From Burkholderia sp. Ax-1724 (lineage in GTDB: Bacteria > Pseudomonadota > Gammaproteobacteria > Burkholderiales > Burkholderiaceae), in assembly GCF_011752995.1 (NCBI RefSeq), contig NZ_VWWL01000001.1, forward strand, positions 310,001-374,000: a DNA stretch of 64,000 nucleotides, in the 5' to 3' direction. The notes under the pieces were generated by a model, which was not told where the DNA came from, searched no databases, and saw nothing but the letters and a program-made list of their open reading frames with translations. This document shows, piece after piece, positions 10,068-19,627 of this stretch. Position numbers and translations under genes: made by a program. How positions within the stretch are numbered: the stretch's first letter is position 1; every line of letters starts with the position of its first letter.

Positions 10068-11366
10068 TCACGCAATCCGCGAACGCCGCAAAAACGCCGG
10101 GATCGAGCTGACCACATCCGGCTTGCCCGCATTGCCGGCGATGAACGGGCTCCACGGCTGCGCGCGAACCGGTCCCTTGGTGTGCCACACGACGTTGAAC
10201 TGGCCGTCCGCGCGTACCTCGCCGATCATCACCGGCTTGTGCAGATGGTGGTTGCCGTCCATCTCGAGCGTGAAGCCCGAGGGCGCGGCGAAGGTCTGCC
10301 CGACCATCGCGACGCGCACCTTGTCGACCTCGGTGCTCTTCGCTTTCTCGACCGCCTGCTTCCACATATGAATGCCGACGAAGGTCGCTTCCATCGGATC
10401 GTTGGTCACGCGCTTCGTGCCGCCCGGCAGGTTGTTGTCCTTGACCCACGCGGCCCATTGCTTCTTGAACTTCTCGTTGGCCGGATTGCGCAGCGACATG
10501 AAGTAGTTCCACGCCGCCAGATTGCCGACGAGCGGCTTCGTATCGATGCCGCGCAACTCTTCCTCGCCGACCGAGAACGCGACGACCGGCACGTCCGAGG
10601 CCTTGAGCCCCTGGTTGCCGAGTTCCTTGTAGAACGGCACGTTCGAATCGCCGTTGACGGTCGAGATCACCGCGGTCTTGCCGCCCTGTGAGAAGGTCTT
10701 GATGTTCGCGACGATGGTCTGATAGTCGCTATGGCCGAACGGCGTATAGACCTCCTGAATATCGGCTTCCTGCACGCCTTTCGACTTGAGGAACGCGCGC
10801 AGGATCTTGTTGGTCGTGCGCGGATAGACGTAGTCGGTGCCGAGCAGGAAGAAGCGCTTCGCGCCGCCGCCTTCGGCGCTCATCAGATACTCGGTCGCGG
10901 GAATCGCCTGCTGATTCGGCGCCGCGCCCGTATAGAACACGTTGCGCGACATCTCCTCGCCTTCGTACTGCACGGGATAGAACAGCAGGCCGTTCAATTC
11001 CTCGAACACCGGCAGCACCGATTTGCGCGACACCGAGGTCCAGCAGCCGAACACGGCCGCGCACTTCTCCTGCGTCAGAAGCTGGCGCGCTTTCTCGGCG
11101 AAGAGCGGCCAGTTCGATGCCGGGTCCACCACCACGGGCTGAATCTGCCGGCCCATCACGCCTGCGTTCCGGTTGATGTCCGCGATCGTCATCAGCGCGG
11201 TGTCCTTCAGCGAGGTTTCGGAGATCGCCATCGTGCCCGACAGCGAATGCAGGATGCCGACCTTGATCGGACCGCCATCGGACTGCGCGTGTGCGAACGG
11301 CACGCGGCCCGCAAGCGCGAGCGCGCCGGCCATGGAGCCATACTTCAACAGACTGCGACGTTTCAT
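10068..11366 (-). CDS. urtA: Urea ABC transporter substrate-binding protein UrtA
   Basis: 432 residues from MKRRSLLKYGSM. AAGGGG lies about 7 nt upstream, which decides this start over an ATG 6 codons earlier. The N-terminus has a twin-arginine (RR) followed by ALALAGRVPFAHAQ, so Tat or Sec export to the periplasm is likely. The body is a type I periplasmic binding protein of the UrtA/FmdD/AmiC group (KVGILHSLSGTMAISETSLKD, FGCWTSVSRKSVLPVFE, LFYPVQYEGEE). It is the first gene of the operon; 147 nt separate it from urtB. Confidence 0.95.
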   Translation of the reverse strand: MKRRSLLKYGSMAGALALAGRVPFAHAQSDGGPIKVGILHSLSGTMAISETSLKDTALMTIADINRNAGVMGRQIQPVVVDPASNWPLFAEKARQLLTQEKCAAVFGCWTSVSRKSVLPVFEELNGLLFYPVQYEGEEMSRNVFYTGAAPNQQAIPATEYLMSAEGGGAKRFFLLGTDYVYPRTTNKILRAFLKSKGVQEADIQEVYTPFGHSDYQTIVANIKTFSQGGKTAVISTVNGDSNVPFYKELGNQGLKASDVPVVAFSVGEEELRGIDTKPLVGNLAAWNYFMSLRNPANEKFKKQWAAWVKDNNLPGGTKRVTNDPMEATFVGIHMWKQAVEKAKSTEVDKVRVAMVGQTFAAPSGFTLEMDGNHHLHKPVMIGEVRADGQFNVVWHTKGPVRAQPWSPFIAGNAGKPDVVSSIPAFLRRSRIA

Positions 11367-11455
11367 GTGCTTTCCCCTTGCCATTGATGGTCACTGCTTA
11401 TAAGCGTCGGTTTCAGCCAGCGGGACCTGGACCGTACGACTAGCCGCTCGTCTAC

Positions 11456-11471
11456 TGCAAGGCATATGCCA
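11456..11471 (-). promoter_or_regulatory. Sigma-54 (RpoN) -24/-12 promoter for urtA
   Basis: The minus strand reads TGGCATATGCCTTGCA, matching the TGGCAC-N5-TTGCA RpoN consensus with exact GG-N10-GC spacing. Transcription would begin near 11445, leaving a leader of about 80 nt before the urtA ATG at 11366. RpoN/NtrC control of urea uptake and urease under nitrogen limitation is well known in proteobacteria; that it applies here is inference. No convincing NtrC enhancer was found upstream. Confidence 0.7.
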
Positions 11472-11885
11472 TGTGACGCATCGGGTGCGGGGCGCGCGCG
11501 ATGCTTGTGGTGGCGCGGCCGGCGGCGGCGCGGGTATCGCGCATTCGCGGGCGGATAGCGGCGCGAATCTGGTGCAGGCGCACGCGCTGTGCCTCGTTCG
11601 AGTGCGCGCCGCGCTGTAACGAAGCGTGGATAAGCGTCAGTGGCCGGGAGCGGGCGCAAGCGGCGTGTGTGCGGGTGCATGCGCAGCCGGCGTGTGTGGG
11701 GGATGTGTGTTCGGTGAGGGGCGACGATCGCATCGTGCGAGCGCGAGTCGCTATTCGCAAGCAGCTATTCAAGCGAGCTGCGCGCATGGCGCCGCTGTTC
11801 GAGCGCGCGCTTCACAAGCTGCGCGACGTGATGTGAGGCGAGGTGACGGACGGGCAGAGGCGGAAGAGTAACGACAACAGCAAAG
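11472..11885. other. Gene-free stretch upstream of the urea operon
   Basis: About 410 nt between the RpoN site and the terminator of the rhodanese gene. Open frames here are arginine-rich and have no recognisable family. It would be the place for an NtrC enhancer, but no clear TGCACC-N5-GGTGCA element was seen. Confidence 0.5.
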
Positions 11886-11929
11886 GTACAAAAAACAAAC
11901 GGCGCAAGGACTGCCCGCTCTTGCGCCGT
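11886..11929 (-). terminator. Rho-independent terminator of the rhodanese gene
   Basis: Perfect 10-bp stem ACGGCGCAAG / CTTGCGCCGT (11899-11908 with 11920-11929) with an 11-nt loop. On the minus strand it is followed by a T-rich tract (TTTGTTTTTT). It lies about 45 nt beyond the rhodanese stop codon. Confidence 0.85.
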
Positions 11930-11973
11930 CGCAACGCGCTGGTTACCGCGCGTTCAAACTCAATAGCTCCGCC

Positions 11974-12297
11974 TCAATACGTGGGAACCGACGGATCGAC
12001 CTGGCGCGACCACGCATCGATGCCGCCTTGCAGATTGAACACGTTCGTATGGCCGCGCGATTCGAGGAACATCGCGACCTGGGCACTGCGCGCGCCGTGA
12101 TGGCAGATGCAGACGATCTGCGCGTCGTCGTCGAGTTCTTCGCTGCGCGCGGGAATCTCGCGCATCGGAATCGACACGATGCCGGCCATCGACGCCGTTT
12201 GCAGTTCCCACGGCTCGCGCACGTCGAGCAGCACGGGCGCGGGACGCGAGGTGTCGGCGAGCCATTCGGCGAGTGCCGGAGCGGTCAGGTTTTGCAT
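11974..12297 (-). CDS. Single-domain rhodanese (sulfurtransferase)
   Basis: 107 residues from MQNLTAPALAEWLAD; an ATG 11 codons upstream (12330) is an alternative. A single rhodanese-fold domain with VLLDVREPWELQ near the N-terminus and the active-site loop C-H-H-G-A-R-S, where the cysteine carries the persulfide. It transfers sulfane sulfur to cyanide or protein acceptors; the physiological partner is unknown. It lies downstream of pcm on the same strand (75 nt gap), with its own terminator. Confidence 0.88.
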   Translation of the reverse strand: MQNLTAPALAEWLADTSRPAPVLLDVREPWELQTASMAGIVSIPMREIPARSEELDDDAQIVCICHHGARSAQVAMFLESRGHTNVFNLQGGIDAWSRQVDPSVPTY

Positions 12298-12372
12298 CAG
12301 CGGGACATCCAGTTCAGGGGACGGCGGCATGTGCGCCGTCCGTCCGGTAAAAAAATGCAGCCAAAAGCCGCT

Positions 12373-13026
12373 TCAGAACTTGAAGCGCGGCGGTTGCACC
12401 GCGTTGGCGAGCGGCTCGATGTAGGTTTCGAACACGTCGGCGATGCGGTACTGCTTCTCGTCGATGCGCGTGATGATTTGCGCCTTCATGACGGGGGCGG
12501 TGCCGACGAACGCGGCGAGACGGCCGCCCACCTTCAACTGTTCGAGGATTTCCTGCGGCAGCACCGGCAGGCCGCCCGACACGCAGATCACGTCGTACGG
12601 TGCCGCGCCGGCCCAGCCGCGCGCGGCGTCGCCGGTTGCGACTTCGGCGTTCAGCACGCCGTTGGCGATCAGGTTGCTCTTCGCGAGTTCGGCCAGTTCC
12701 GGCTCGATCTCGACGCTCAGCACGTGCTGCGCGCGATGCGCGAGCAGCGCCGCCATGTAACCCGAGCCCGCGCCGATTTCGAGCACGCTTTCGTGCTTCT
12801 TCACCGCCAGTTCCTGCAGCACGCGCGCCTCGACGCGCGGCGCCAGCATGTGCTGACCGGCCGGCAGCGGCACTTCGAGGTCGGCGAAAGCGAGGTCGCG
12901 GTAGGCGGCGGGGACGAAATTCTCACGTTTGACGATCGAGAGCAGATTCAGCACGTCCTGGTCGAGCACTTCCCAGGGGCGGATCTGCTGTTCGATCATG
13001 TTGAAACGCGCTTGCTCGATGTTCAT
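12373..13026 (-). CDS. Protein-L-isoaspartate O-methyltransferase family protein
   Basis: 217 residues from MNIEQARFNMIEQQIRPWEV. A Pcm-like class I SAM methyltransferase with VLEIGAGSGYMAALLA as the SAM-binding motif I (about residues 82-97), then SVEIEPELAELA and a GRLAAFVGTAPVMKAQ segment. This subfamily is annotated as Pcm-like in betaproteobacteria; whether it repairs isoaspartate has not been shown by sequence alone. The start was set by family similarity; the upstream in-frame extension is low complexity. Confidence 0.85.
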   Translation of the reverse strand: MNIEQARFNMIEQQIRPWEVLDQDVLNLLSIVKRENFVPAAYRDLAFADLEVPLPAGQHMLAPRVEARVLQELAVKKHESVLEIGAGSGYMAALLAHRAQHVLSVEIEPELAELAKSNLIANGVLNAEVATGDAARGWAGAAPYDVICVSGGLPVLPQEILEQLKVGGRLAAFVGTAPVMKAQIITRIDEKQYRIADVFETYIEPLANAVQPPRFKF

Positions 13027-13343
13027 GGTGGATTCGGCGGTTTTGGTTTGGCGAGCGGGCGGGGAGCCGCGGACTGTTGACCTGACTGTGCCGCGGCTTG
13101 GTTGCCGGCGGGCGCGGCTTCGCGGGAAAGCCTTCGGAGTTGCGGGCCGCGTCAGGGTAGCGGCGCGATTGTACCAAATGGCGGCAGTTCGCCGGACTTC
13201 GGCAGCCAATCGGCAGCCAATCGGCGAGCAGGCGGCACGCGGGCGGCCGGTAAGCGGTCAGTCGTCCGCCCGCCCGGGGCCGGCCGTGCGCGGCGCCCCC
13301 CGTGTTAATCCCTAGCGATCGGTTCTTGCGATTCGCCGCGTCA

Positions 13344-13379
13344 TCGCGCAAAAATGTAATCGATTACATTTTTGCGCGA
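13344..13379. promoter_or_regulatory. Perfect 36-bp palindrome, probable LacI-family operator
   Basis: An uninterrupted inverted repeat with 18-bp arms centred between 13361 and 13362. Its core TGTAATCGATTACA has the central CG and symmetric half-sites typical of LacI/GalR operators. It ends 6 bp before the likely GTG start of the regulator gene, so the adjacent regulator probably binds it to repress itself and the downstream transport operon. Confidence 0.75.
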
Positions 13380-13385
13380 GCCCCT

Positions 13386-14471
13386 GTGTCCAGAACTTCG
13401 TCGAAGTCGTCTCCGGCCGCGCCGGCCACCGCGAGCGGGGCGGCTTCCGAGGTCGCCGGCGCGTCGCTGCGCGCGGCCGGCGACATCTCGATTGCGGGCG
13501 TCGCGCAGCAGGCGGGCGTCTCGGTCGCGACGGTCTCGCGCGTCTTGAACGGCCACGAGAACGTGCGGGCCGCGACGCGCGACAAGGTGCTCGCCGCGAT
13601 CGACGCGAGCGGCTATCGCGTCAACGAACTCGCGCGCAATCTGCGCACGGCGGAAAGCCGCCTGCTGCTGACGATGGTCCCCGACTTCGGCAATCCGTTC
13701 TACGCCGAGATCGTGCGCGGCATCGACAGCGTCGCGCGTCAGCACGGCTACTTCATGCTGTTGTGCGACACCGGCGCGGACCCGGGCCGCGAGCGCAGCT
13801 ATTTCGACATGCTGCGCCGCCGCCGCGCCGACGGCGCGATCTGCCTCGATCCGGACACGATCCAGCAGGCGCTCGGCGAGGCCTCGCAGGCGCTGCCGTG
13901 GGTCGCCTGCTGCGAGTTCGACCCGGCGGTGGGCGTGCCGTATGCCGGCATCGACAACTACCGCGCGGCCGGCGACGCGGTTCGGCATCTGCTCGCGCGC
14001 GGCCATCGGCGCATCGGGCTCATCAATTCCGACGTCGGCTATCTGTATGCGCGGCAGCGCCAGCAGGGCTATCTCGATGCGCTCGCCGAGGCCGGCATCG
14101 CGCCGGACCCGCGCTGGCGCATGAACCTGAACAGCCTCGACTACGAAGCGGGCGCCTCGGCCGCGGTCACGCTGATGCAGCAGCCCGCCGCGCCGAGCGC
14201 GATCTTCGCGGTGTCGGATACGCTCGCGATCGGCGTGATCCACGGTTTGCGCAGCGTCGGCAAGCGCGTGCCCGACGACGTCGCCGTGGTCGGCTTCGAC
14301 GATATTTCGCTCGCCGCGCAGATCGATCCGCCGCTCACGACGATCGCGCAGCCGATGCGCGAACTCGGCGAAACGGCCGCGCGCCTGCTGCTGCAACGAC
14401 TCGCGAATCCGCAGGCCAGCGTGCCGGGCGTGCTGCTGCCGCATCGCCTCGTGATTCGCGGGAGTGCCTGA
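13386..14471 (+). CDS. LacI-family transcriptional regulator of the sugar operon
   Basis: 361 residues from a GTG at 13386. An Ala/Ser-rich leader of about 34 residues precedes the helix-turn-helix ISIAGVAQQAGVSVATVSRVLNG, then the hinge and a periplasmic-binding-like effector domain (LLLTMVPDFGNPFYAEIVRGI, DGAICLDPD, IFAVSDTLAIGVIHGL, VVGFDDISLA). An earlier in-frame GTG at 13302 would put the 36-bp operator inside the coding region, so the later start is preferred. The stop is 3 nt before the ATPase gene. The ligand is probably the imported sugar or a derivative. Confidence 0.88.
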   Translation: MSRTSSKSSPAAPATASGAASEVAGASLRAAGDISIAGVAQQAGVSVATVSRVLNGHENVRAATRDKVLAAIDASGYRVNELARNLRTAESRLLLTMVPDFGNPFYAEIVRGIDSVARQHGYFMLLCDTGADPGRERSYFDMLRRRRADGAICLDPDTIQQALGEASQALPWVACCEFDPAVGVPYAGIDNYRAAGDAVRHLLARGHRRIGLINSDVGYLYARQRQQGYLDALAEAGIAPDPRWRMNLNSLDYEAGASAAVTLMQQPAAPSAIFAVSDTLAIGVIHGLRSVGKRVPDDVAVVGFDDISLAAQIDPPLTTIAQPMRELGETAARLLLQRLANPQASVPGVLLPHRLVIRGSA

Positions 14472-14474
14472 GCC

Positions 14475-15962
14475 ATGAGCCTCGCGATCCGCTTCGACGA
14501 CATCCGCAAGGACTTCGGCCCCGTGCGCGTGCTGCACGGCGTGAGCTTCGAGATCGCACCGGGGCGCATCTACGGCTTGCTCGGCGAGAACGGCGCGGGC
14601 AAGTCGACGCTGATGAAAATCCTCGCCGGTTACGAAACGGCCACGTCGGGCAGCGTGCTCATCGACGGTCACGCGCGGCGCTTTAGCGGTTCGCGCGACG
14701 CCGAGGCGCAAGGCATCGTGCTGATCCACCAGGAGTTCAATCTCGCCGAGCACCTGACGATCGCGCAGAACATGTACCTCGGCCACGAGAAGCGGCGCGG
14801 CTGGTTCGTCGACGATGCCGCGATGCGTGCCGACGCCGCGCGCTATCTCGCGCAGGTCGGGCTCGAGCGCGCGCCCGACACGAAGGTGCGCGAGCTGATC
14901 GTCGCGGAAAAGCAGATGGTCGAGATCGCGAAGGCGCTGTCGCGGCGCGCGCGTCTGCTCATCATGGACGAGCCGACCGCGACATTGACGCCCGCCGAAA
15001 CCGAACGGCTCTTCGCGCTGATGGCGAAGCTCAAGGCCGACGGCGTGACGATCGTCTACATCTCGCACAAGCTCGACGAAGTCGAGCGCATCACCGACGA
15101 GGTGATCGTGATGCGCGACGGCCGCTTCGTCGCGCGCGGCGAGACCGCAGGGCTTGCGCGCCAGCAGATGGCGAACCTGATGGTCGGGCGCGAGCTGTCC
15201 GATATGTTCCCCGACAAGGCGACCGCGCCCGCCGATGCGCCGGTTGCGTTGCGCGTGAACGGCCTCACGGTGCCCGACTGGGTCGAGGACCTGAGCTTCG
15301 AGGTGCGCGCCGGCGAAGTGCTCGGCTTCGCGGGGCTGGTCGGCGCAGGCCGCACCGAGGCGTTCGAGGCGCTCATCGGCTTGCGCAAACGCACGGGCGG
15401 CCGCCTCGACATCGCGGGCCGGCCCGTCGATCTGAAAAGCCCGCGCGAGGCGATGCGCCACGGCCTCACGTATCTGAGCGAGGACCGCAAGGGCAAAGGC
15501 CTGCACGTCGATCTGAACCTGCAGGACAACCTCACGCTGATGACGCTCGAACGCTACGCGCATCCGCTGCTCGACCTGAAGGCGGGCCGCGCGGCCTTGC
15601 AGAAAGCGGTCGGCGAATTCGGCATTCGCACGGGCGACCTGTCGAGCCGCGCGCGCATGCTCTCGGGCGGCAACCAGCAGAAGCTCGCGCTCGCGAAGTT
15701 TCTGCAACCGGACCCGAGCGTGATCGTGCTCGACGAGCCGACGCGCGGCGTCGACGTCGGCGCGAAACGCGACATCTATTTCCTGATTCATCGTCTCGCC
15801 GCGCAGGGCCGCGCGGTGATCGTCATTTCATCCGAACTGATCGAGCTGATCGGCTTGTGCCATCGCGTCGCCGTGATGCGCGCGGGACGCCTGCAAGCGA
15901 CGCTCGCGCTCGACCATCTGACCGAAGAGGAGTTGATCGCCCATGCGACCGGCACCCACTGA
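14475..15962 (+). CDS. Sugar ABC transporter ATP-binding protein (MglA/RbsA type)
   Basis: 495 residues with two fused ABC domains. The first has Walker [10 protein letters not shown] (about residues 38-46) and Walker [16 protein letters not shown]. The second has a degenerate P-loop GLVGAGRTE, signature LSGGNQQK and [14 protein letters not shown]. This architecture belongs to carbohydrate uptake family CUT2 importers of monosaccharides and inositols. It is 3 nt after the lacI-type gene and overlaps the permease by 20 nt. Confidence 0.95.
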   Translation: MSLAIRFDDIRKDFGPVRVLHGVSFEIAPGRIYGLLGENGAGKSTLMKILAGYETATSGSVLIDGHARRFSGSRDAEAQGIVLIHQEFNLAEHLTIAQNMYLGHEKRRGWFVDDAAMRADAARYLAQVGLERAPDTKVRELIVAEKQMVEIAKALSRRARLLIMDEPTATLTPAETERLFALMAKLKADGVTIVYISHKLDEVERITDEVIVMRDGRFVARGETAGLARQQMANLMVGRELSDMFPDKATAPADAPVALRVNGLTVPDWVEDLSFEVRAGEVLGFAGLVGAGRTEAFEALIGLRKRTGGRLDIAGRPVDLKSPREAMRHGLTYLSEDRKGKGLHVDLNLQDNLTLMTLERYAHPLLDLKAGRAALQKAVGEFGIRTGDLSSRARMLSGGNQQKLALAKFLQPDPSVIVLDEPTRGVDVGAKRDIYFLIHRLAAQGRAVIVISSELIELIGLCHRVAVMRAGRLQATLALDHLTEEELIAHATGTH

Positions 15963-16956
15963 AGCCGTGCCATCACGCCGCGCGCTGCGCGTCGCGCAGC
16001 GGCTCTATACGCTCGGGCCGCTCGTCGGGCTGATCGCGCTGTGCATCGTCGGCACGCTGCTCAATCGCGATTTCGCGACGCTCGACAACCTCATGAACGT
16101 GCTCACGCGCACGTCGTTCATCGGCATCATCGCGGTCGGCATGACCTTTGTGATCATTTCGGGCGGCATCGATCTGTCGGTCGGCTCGATGGCCGCACTG
16201 ATCGCGGGCAGCATGATCTGGCTCATGAACGCGCTGGCGGCGGGCGCAGCAGGCCATGCGTTGCCGCCGTTGCTGATCGTGACGATCGGCATCGTCGCGG
16301 CGCTCGTGCTCGGTGCGCTGTTTGGTTGCGCGCACGGCTTGCTGATTACAAAAGGGCGCATCGAGCCGTTCATCGTCACGCTCGGCACGCTCGGGATTTT
16401 TCGCGCGGTGCTGACGTGGCTCGCCGACGGCGGGGCGTTGACACTCAATGATTCGTTATCCGATCTGTATGGCCCGGTCTATTACGCGAGCCTGTTCGGC
16501 GTGCCGGTGCCGATCTGGGTGTTTCTCGTGGTCGCGGCGGGCGGCGCGCTGATCCTCAATCGCACCGCGTTCGGCCGCCATGTGCAGGCGATCGGCTCGA
16601 ACGAACAGGTTGCGCGCTATGCGGCGATTCGCGTCGATACCGTGAAGATCGTCACGTATGTGCTGCTCGGGATGTGCGTGGGCGTGGCGACCGTGCTGTA
16701 TGTGCCGCGCCTCGGTTCCGCGACGCCGACCACCGGCCTGTTGTGGGAGCTTGAAGCGATCGCGTCGGTGGTGGTCGGTGGCACCGCGCTCAAGGGCGGC
16801 GAGGGGCGCGTGATCGGCACCGTGATCGGCGCGATCCTGCTTTCGGTGATCGCGAACATCCTGAACCTGACCAGCATCATCAGCGTGTATCTGAATGCGG
16901 CGGTGCAGGGCGTCGTAATTATTTTCGTCGCGTTCGTGCAGCGTGGAAGGCGGTAG
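15943..16956 (+). CDS. Sugar ABC transporter permease (RbsC type)
   Basis: 337 residues with about eight to ten membrane segments, RbsC/MglC family. Conserved segments are [60 protein letters not shown] (the ATPase-contact loop) and [23 protein letters not shown]. It would form the homodimeric channel of the importer. The start is within the 3' end of the ATPase gene (20-nt overlap), indicating coupling. About 250 nt separate it from the binding-protein gene. Confidence 0.95.
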   Translation: MRPAPTEAVPSRRALRVAQRLYTLGPLVGLIALCIVGTLLNRDFATLDNLMNVLTRTSFIGIIAVGMTFVIISGGIDLSVGSMAALIAGSMIWLMNALAAGAAGHALPPLLIVTIGIVAALVLGALFGCAHGLLITKGRIEPFIVTLGTLGIFRAVLTWLADGGALTLNDSLSDLYGPVYYASLFGVPVPIWVFLVVAAGGALILNRTAFGRHVQAIGSNEQVARYAAIRVDTVKIVTYVLLGMCVGVATVLYVPRLGSATPTTGLLWELEAIASVVVGGTALKGGEGRVIGTVIGAILLSVIANILNLTSIISVYLNAAVQGVVIIFVAFVQRGRR

Positions 16957-17205
16957 TGGGGCGCTGCCGGTTGGAAGCGCGGCGAGCAAGGGCCGTAGTG
17001 AAGCAGCCATGAGGCAGCAATGAAGCCTTAGCCAGTCAGCCGCAAAGCAACCGCAAAGCAACCGCAGTGCGGCCACGGTGATGAAGTAACGGCAGTGCGG
17101 ACGCAGCGAAAAGCAGCAAAAGAAAGCAGCAAACGCAACAACGGCAATCTGAACGCAGGTCCGAAAAACGGGGTGCCCCGAGCGCCTCAACATTGGAGAC
17201 ACACC
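16957..17205. other. Permease to binding-protein spacer with short A-rich repeats
   Basis: About 250 nt without a gene. It holds an adjacent duplication of CGCAAAGCAAC (about 17040-17061) and the related A-rich repeat AAAGCAGCAAA (about 17110-17136), then a strong GGAG ribosome-binding site for the binding-protein gene. No terminator was seen. Confidence 0.5.
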
Positions 17206-18168
17206 ATGAAGCAGGTCATTCGAGCGATCGGCGCCGGCATGCTGGCGTTGGGAATACTGGGCACGGTGGGCGCGGCGCGCGCCGACGACAAGGTCACGCT
17301 AGGCGTCGCGATTCCGACGGCCGATCACGGCTTCACGGGCGGCATCGTCTGGTGGGCCAACAAGGCGAAGGCCGATCTCGAGAAAGCGCATCCCGATCTG
17401 AAGGTGATCGTGAAGACCGCGGCCAACTCGCCCGAGCAGGCGAACCAGTTGCAGGACCTCGTGACCGTCAACAAGATCAACGCGCTGGTGATCTTTCCGT
17501 ATGAATCGGCTTCGCTCACGCAACCGGTCGAGCAGGTCAAGAAGAAAGGCGTGTACGTGACCGTGGTCGATCGCGGCCTCACGAACACGAGCGCACAGGA
17601 TGCCTATGTGGCCGGCGACAACACCGCGTTCGGCCGGATTCCCGCCGAGTATCTGGCGAAGTCGCTCGGCGGCAAGGGCAATATCGTTGCGCTGCGCGGC
17701 ATTCCGACCACGCTCGACAACGAGCGCTGGACCGCGTTCACGAACGTAATCAAGAACTATCCGGACCTCAAGATTCTCGACGCGAAGTACGCGAACTGGA
17801 ATCGCGACGATGCGTTCAAGGTGATGCAGGACTACCTGACGCGCTTCAAGCATATCGACGCCGTGTGGGCCGCCGACGACGACATGGCGGTCGGCGTCGT
17901 CAAGGCGATCGATCAGGCGAAGCGCAACGACATCAAGATCGTGTTCGGCGGCGCGGGCTCGAAAGGCATGGTGAAGAACGTGATGGACGGCGCGCCGATG
18001 ATCCAGGCCGACGTGTCGTACTCGCCGAAATTCATCTACGACGCGATCAAGCTCACGGCCGAGGCGCGGTTAAAAGGCGAGAAGCTGCCGGCCACGACGA
18101 TCATTCCGTCGGTGCTGATTACGAAGGAAAACGCGCAGCAGTTCTATTTCCCGGACTCGCCGTTTTAA
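17206..18168 (+). CDS. Sugar ABC transporter substrate-binding protein
   Basis: 320 residues from [12 protein letters not shown], with GGAG about 9 nt upstream. The signal peptide ends near GAARA/DDK (about residue 26). The mature part is a type I sugar-binding protein: [67 protein letters not shown]. The substrate cannot be read from sequence; the group includes ribose, xylose, inositol and related binders. A strong intercistronic hairpin follows the gene. Confidence 0.93.
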   Translation: MKQVIRAIGAGMLALGILGTVGAARADDKVTLGVAIPTADHGFTGGIVWWANKAKADLEKAHPDLKVIVKTAANSPEQANQLQDLVTVNKINALVIFPYESASLTQPVEQVKKKGVYVTVVDRGLTNTSAQDAYVAGDNTAFGRIPAEYLAKSLGGKGNIVALRGIPTTLDNERWTAFTNVIKNYPDLKILDAKYANWNRDDAFKVMQDYLTRFKHIDAVWAADDDMAVGVVKAIDQAKRNDIKIVFGGAGSKGMVKNVMDGAPMIQADVSYSPKFIYDAIKLTAEARLKGEKLPATTIIPSVLITKENAQQFYFPDSPF

Positions 18169-18255
18169 GTTAGGCGGCGCTCGGGCGACGCTGCGAGCGG
18201 CACGTTGGGTGCCATCTTGCGTTCCGCCCGGAGCATCGCGGCGCTGATCGTTTAA

Positions 18256-18305
18256 CGCGCGCGGGAGCGTCCCGTTCATCCTGAAGGGAACGCGACCCGC
18301 GCGCG
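18256..18305 (+). other. Intercistronic stem-loop after the binding-protein gene
   Basis: Left arm 18256-18273 pairs with right arm 18286-18305: ten consecutive G-C pairs at the base, a small asymmetric internal loop, then seven more pairs with a one-base bulge and a 12-nt loop. There is no U-tract after it and the next gene starts 21 nt downstream, so it is not a classical terminator. Such hairpins often stabilise the upstream binding-protein mRNA. Confidence 0.7.
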
Positions 18306-18326
18306 CCAGGTTCGAGGAACCGTACG

Positions 18327-19376
18327 ATGAAAACCATCAAAGGTCCGGCGATCTTTCTCGCGCAGTTCATGGGCGACGAAGTGCCGTTCGACAATCTCGC
18401 GCATCTTGCGAACTGGGCGGCCGGTCTCGGCTTCAAGGGCGTGCAGGTGCCGTGCGATCCGCGCCTGATCGATCTCGAGAAAGCGGCCACGAGCGACGCG
18501 TATTGCGATGAGTTGCGCGAGACCGTCGATGACGTGGGCGTGGAGATTACCGAGCTGTCGACGCATCTGCAAGGACAACTGGTCGCCGTGCATCCCGCCT
18601 ACGACGCGCTGTTCGACGGCTTTGCCGCGCCGCACGTGCGCGGCGATCCGGCCGCGCGCACGCAATGGGCGATCGCGCAGATGAAGCTCGCCGCGCAAGC
18701 ATCGCGCCGCCTGGGATTGAGCACGCACGTGTCGTTTTCCGGCGCGCTCGCGTGGCCGTATCTGTATCCGTGGCCGCAGCGTCCGGCCGGTCTCGTCGAG
18801 GCTGCATTCGACGAACTCGCGCGCCGCTGGACGCCGATTCTCGATGCGTTCGATGCAGCCGGCGTCGACGTCTGCTACGAACTGCATCCGGGCGAGGACC
18901 TGCACGACGGCGTGAGCTTCGAGCGCTTTCTCGACGCGGTGAAGCAGCATGCGCGCGCGAACATTCTCTACGACCCGAGCCACTTCATGCTGCAACAGCT
19001 CGATTACCTTGCGTTCATCGACATCTATCACGAGCGCATCAAGGCGTTTCATGTGAAGGACGCCGAGTTCCGGCCGACCGGCAGGCAGGGCGTGTACGGC
19101 GGCTATAGCGGCTGGGTCGAGCGCGCGGGACGCTTCCGCTCTCTCGGCAATGGACAGATCGACTTCGGCGCGATCTTCTCGAAGATGGCGCAATACGATT
19201 TTCCGGGCTGGGCCGTGCTCGAATGGGAGTGCGCATTGAAGCATCCGCACGACGGCGCGCGAGAGGGCGCGGAGTTTATCCGGCGGCATATCATCCGCGT
19301 GGCCGAGCATGCGTTCGACGATTTCGCGGGCAGTGGCGTCGATGCCGTACGGTTGAAAAGCGTGCTTGGGATTTGA
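18327..19376 (+). CDS. Sugar phosphate isomerase/epimerase family TIM-barrel protein
   Basis: 349 residues, AP-endonuclease 2/xylose-isomerase-like TIM barrel. Metal-ligand-type residues appear in VCYELHPGEDLHDG, LYDPSHFMLQ, IKAFHVKDAEF and AVLEWECA, spaced as in IolE/IolH and related isomerases, epimerases and dehydratases. The pairing with a Gfo/Idh/MocA dehydrogenase and a sugar importer points to conversion of an oxidised sugar or inositol intermediate. The exact reaction cannot be assigned. The start ATG follows GAGGAA by 7 nt. Confidence 0.88.
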   Translation: MKTIKGPAIFLAQFMGDEVPFDNLAHLANWAAGLGFKGVQVPCDPRLIDLEKAATSDAYCDELRETVDDVGVEITELSTHLQGQLVAVHPAYDALFDGFAAPHVRGDPAARTQWAIAQMKLAAQASRRLGLSTHVSFSGALAWPYLYPWPQRPAGLVEAAFDELARRWTPILDAFDAAGVDVCYELHPGEDLHDGVSFERFLDAVKQHARANILYDPSHFMLQQLDYLAFIDIYHERIKAFHVKDAEFRPTGRQGVYGGYSGWVERAGRFRSLGNGQIDFGAIFSKMAQYDFPGWAVLEWECALKHPHDGAREGAEFIRRHIIRVAEHAFDDFAGSGVDAVRLKSVLGI

Positions 19377-19627
19377 TGGCCGTTTGTGCCGCGCGGGTTG
19401 CACGGTAGGGCTATTCGGAGATTGGCAGGCACGGCGGCGGTCCGTGAGCGCGGTGATAGAGAGCGGGTGACAAGGAACGGGTGACAGCAGCGCGCGGTGA
19501 CAGAGGGCCCGCGCGAAGGAAGGACAGAAGGCGCGGTGGCGCGCACCGTGCGTGGCCGCGTGCCACACCCACCTACGCACGCGTCGCGCCGTCCAAACAC
19601 AAAGACAAAGGAAGGAGAGGAAATCCG

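Noticed and set aside
11571..11592. GCAC-N5-GTGC near 11579-11591 as an NtrC enhancer for urtA
   Set aside because: The NtrC consensus needs GCAC-N7-GTGC with flanking symmetry; spacing here is wrong and such GC-rich palindromes are common in this DNA.
13341..15791. An 816-codon minus-strand frame opposite the LacI regulator and sugar ATPase genes
   Set aside because: Antisense to two well-supported genes with clear HTH and Walker motifs; no recognisable domain.
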